Source of the DNA: Bacteroidota bacterium
GTDB lineage: Bacteria > Bacteroidota > Bacteroidia > Cytophagales > Cyclobacteriaceae
Direction of reading: 5' to 3'
NCBI GenBank assembly: GCA_003242315.1
Contig: QGUY01000188.1
Coordinates: 1-7,921, forward strand
Length of the DNA: 7,921 bases
This document shows, piece by piece, positions 6,289 to 7,921 of this stretch (its first letter is position 1; the number at the start of each line of letters is the position of its first letter). Below the pieces are notes generated by a model, which was not told where the DNA came from, ran no database searches, and was given only the letters and a program-made list of their open reading frames with translations. The translations under genes and the position numbers were made by a program.

Positions 6289-6350
6289 CAACACTTCAAC
6301 AGTCAAATCGTGAAGCGGCCACAGGCCTGCTTCATGGCAACACTTCAACA
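6289..6350 (+). repeat. 13-nt direct repeat CAACACTTCAACA, two copies 49 nt apart
   Basis: Identical copies lie at 6289-6301 and 6338-6350, one on each side of the hairpin at 6308-6337. The repeat contains CTTCA, which is complementary to TGAAG in the left hairpin arm (6311-6315), so each copy could compete for pairing with that arm. The region codes for nothing convincing. Confidence 0.5.
6308..6337 (+). terminator. GC-rich hairpin between the Dabb and AsmA-like genes
   Basis: TGAAGCGGCC (6311-6320) pairs with GGCCTGCTTCA (6324-6334) over 10 base pairs, with one bulged T at 6328 and an ACA loop. Two wobble pairs and one C-G pair extend the base to 6308-6337. This is the strongest hairpin I see in the window and it lies between two genes, so it is a reasonable end point for the upstream transcript. 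No T-run follows, so an intrinsic terminator is unproven; an RNA-stabilising or regulatory structure is the alternative. Confidence 0.4.
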
Positions 6351-6399
6351 CGCCCTTATACCCTTTATGCCCGTAATTCGTTATTACTCCGTATGCGGA

Positions 6400-6429
6400 T
6401 TTCTACTTATCGCACGGATAGTAACTTTG
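6400..6429 (+). promoter_or_regulatory. Candidate Bacteroidota-type promoter for the AsmA-like gene
   Basis: TAACTTTG at 6422-6429 is an exact TAnnTTTG -7 element. TTTC at 6400-6403 lies 18 nt upstream and resembles the TTTG -33 element. Transcription would begin around 6433-6437, only about 10 nt before GTG 6446, so the leader would be very short. The position after a hairpin-rich gap fits a new transcription unit. Confidence 0.55.
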
Positions 6430-6445
6430 TTCTTCAATCGTGGCA

Positions 6446-7921
6446 GTGAAATTGAGGAAAGCTGGAAAATTTGCGGTATGGGTATTGGCCGGCGTAGCGC
6501 TGGTAGCGATTTTCTTTGTGATTCAAAGAAATCGTGTCGCGCTGCTCGAGCGGATGCTCGTACAATTCGTCGAGTCACGCACGGATGGCCGTTACAGTCT
6601 TACGGTGGATGAGCTGCGTTTTGATCTCACGTCGCTCACCTATCACGTACGAAACATTACGATCATTCCGACAGACACCGCTTCCACAGGACCTGTTCGG
6701 AAAATACACATCCCCTTCGTAGACGCACGCATGCGTTCCCTGGGCTCTCTTCTCTCGCGGGACGTGCAATTCAGCGAAGTCTCTGTCGCGGAACCAACCA
6801 TAGCACTATCTGCTGATGGTACGTTGAGAAGGGAGCACATCACCATTGGTCAGGTGATGGTTACTGCGTTCCCCGCGGTCGAGTCCGTTCTTAAATTCCT
6901 TGGCATTGAGACGCTACGCATCGAACGGGCAACACTGTCAATAGTAGAACCCAATCAACACGTAATCCACGTCCGGCTCATAGACCTTCTGGCGGAGCAC
7001 TGGGCCGAACACACAGCGGGAGAAGGGGATGTCAGGCTCGGAATTGGTGGACAGTCGGTACACCTAACCCAGGCATCATTTTCTTTCAGCGAAGTGGAAT
7101 ACGTATACAGTAAGGAACATCTTATTTTCAAAGATTTCAATTTCCAATCATTCGACAGCGCGTCGCAGTCACAGATAAGCGTGCAGGGCAAGTCCGTACT
7201 GATACGCAAGCTCGACTTTGATGAATTATACAACAATCAACGCTACCGCTTTGACAAGATAGAAATCAACGAACCGAAGTTTTCGGGCGCACTACGCGCC
7301 CGAACGCGGCCGCGCTCCGACGACCGCATCAGGCTTCCCTTGTCGGCCATTCTCACTCAAACATTTGGTGAAATCCGTTTGGATACAGCCACAATCAACG
7401 ATGCATCATTCCAAATGGTCCTTGTGTTCGACCAGGATTCGGTACGCGCACATATTCCCGACGTGAACCTCAGCCTTCACAATGTGGAAGTACTCTCAGA
7501 CACCACCGACATTCTCTTCGGCGATCTTCAGATGGACCTCACGGAAACCGATATCAACCTCAACGATGACGTAAGTCTCTCTTTTAGCACCATGCTGTTC
7601 GAACGCAATGAAGACATTACGATCTCCCATGTTAGCCTTACAGGCTCATCGGGAGAACGATTCGTCATGTGCGAGTCCATCGGATTCAAAAACTTCCGCC
7701 TGTTTGAATTCATCGCAGGCAGGGCGCTGAGAGCCGACTCCATCGCCATCCAAAACGCCATCATTCATGTTACGCGTGAACTGCCCGGACTTTTCCCCAA
7801 CTTCTCGGATACCCGGTCAGCCCGAAGCGAACGACCCATTCATATAGATGCGCTCTCCCTCAGGAACGTGGACCTCCGGTATGAGAACACTCATCAACAT
7901 CTCAACCTGGCGAAGCTGGAT
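6446..7921 (+). CDS. AsmA-like membrane-anchored protein, 3' end outside window
   Basis: The frame is open from just after TAA 6422-6424 to the right edge with no stop, giving 492 residues from GTG 6446. A short basic start (MKLRKAGK) leads into one transmembrane helix at about 9-27 (FAVWVLAGVALVAIFFVIQ), then a large extracytoplasmic region of alternating short strands without cysteine motifs. An imperfect unit recurs, roughly hydrophobic-x-x-Ile/Leu-x-Ile-x-x-Ala/Pro-x-hydrophobic: GIETLRIERATLSIV (153-167), FDKIEINEPKFSGAL (269-283), FGEIRLDTATINDASF (307-322), ADSIAIQNAIIHV (430-442) and IDALSLRNVDLRY (467-479). This resembles AsmA/DUF748/TamB-like beta-groove proteins, implicated in envelope lipid transport. 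The family call is by pattern only. The first in-frame ATG is 36 codons later, beyond the helix, so GTG 6440, GTG 6446 or TTG 6452 must serve as start. Confidence 0.75.
   Translation, partial: MKLRKAGKFAVWVLAGVALVAIFFVIQRNRVALLERMLVQFVESRTDGRYSLTVDELRFDLTSLTYHVRNITIIPTDTASTGPVRKIHIPFVDARMRSLGSLLSRDVQFSEVSVAEPTIALSADGTLRREHITIGQVMVTAFPAVESVLKFLGIETLRIERATLSIVEPNQHVIHVRLIDLLAEHWAEHTAGEGDVRLGIGGQSVHLTQASFSFSEVEYVYSKEHLIFKDFNFQSFDSASQSQISVQGKSVLIRKLDFDELYNNQRYRFDKIEINEPKFSGALRARTRPRSDDRIRLPLSAILTQTFGEIRLDTATINDASFQMVLVFDQDSVRAHIPDVNLSLHNVEVLSDTTDILFGDLQMDLTETDINLNDDVSLSFSTMLFERNEDITISHVSLTGSSGERFVMCESIGFKNFRLFEFIAGRALRADSIAIQNAIIHVTRELPGLFPNFSDTRSARSERPIHIDALSLRNVDLRYENTHQHLNLAKLD

Noticed and set aside
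5964..6299. Minus-strand open frame of 111 codons
   Set aside because: It is antisense to the Dabb gene and rich in Val/Phe from complement reading, with no recognisable motif.
6310..6612. Open frame of 100 codons starting at GTG with a hydrophobic stretch
   Set aside because: Its second half overlaps the much longer AsmA-like frame, its first half covers the hairpin and repeat, its composition after residue 50 is arginine/serine-rich as in an out-of-frame reading, and I recognise no family.
7528..7764. Minus-strand frames at 6955-7236 and 7528-7764
   Set aside because: Both lie inside the continuous plus-strand AsmA-like frame, and their sequences look like shadow translations.
1..7921. 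Mobile element, CRISPR array, tRNA or rRNA
   Set aside because: No transposase or integrase motif, no regularly spaced repeats, no cloverleaf or rRNA signature was seen on either strand. The only repeat pair is the 13-mer at 6289 and 6338.

Overview
The window looks like ordinary chromosomal DNA from a member of the Bacteroidota, perhaps a soil or aquatic Cytophagales-like organism. Three things support this. None of the confidently placed gene starts has a Shine-Dalgarno sequence. Two gaps between genes carry exact TAnnTTTG motifs, the -7 promoter element of this phylum, at 2095-2102 and 6422-6429. The last gene encodes a long AsmA-like membrane-anchored protein of a kind common there. Genus is not determined. 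Every gene is on the + strand, and no RNA gene, insertion sequence or CRISPR array was seen.

Layout. At 1-81 there is the probable C-terminal tail of an unidentified protein. From 95 to 5769 a tight co-directional series encodes a GNAT acetyltransferase, a PLP-dependent group II amino-acid decarboxylase, a branched-chain aminotransferase (ilvE type), a zinc-free MDR oxidoreductase, two more GNAT acetyltransferases and a NimA-like flavin-binding protein of the pyridoxamine-phosphate-oxidase fold. Gaps are 13-73 nt, and the last three genes overlap by 4 and 8 nt. A likely internal promoter precedes the aminotransferase. After a 53-nt gap rich in TTGAC/GTCAA motifs comes a small Dabb-domain protein with a Tat-type signal (5823-6227). 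A structured gap of about 218 nt follows, with hairpins and a 13-nt direct repeat. The AsmA-like gene then starts at a non-ATG codon under its own candidate promoter and runs off the right edge.

How the genes may work together. Decarboxylase, transaminase, oxidoreductase and three acetyltransferases would together allow amino-acid decarboxylation or transamination, redox change of the product and N-acetylation of an amine. This pathway is only inferred. Each enzyme belongs to a broad family, and the series could equally be a loose collection of housekeeping and detoxification genes sharing transcription. The strongest less obvious signals are at the gene borders: the two promoter motifs, a 16-bp perfect palindrome over one stop codon, and a hairpin between two copies of a 13-mer.
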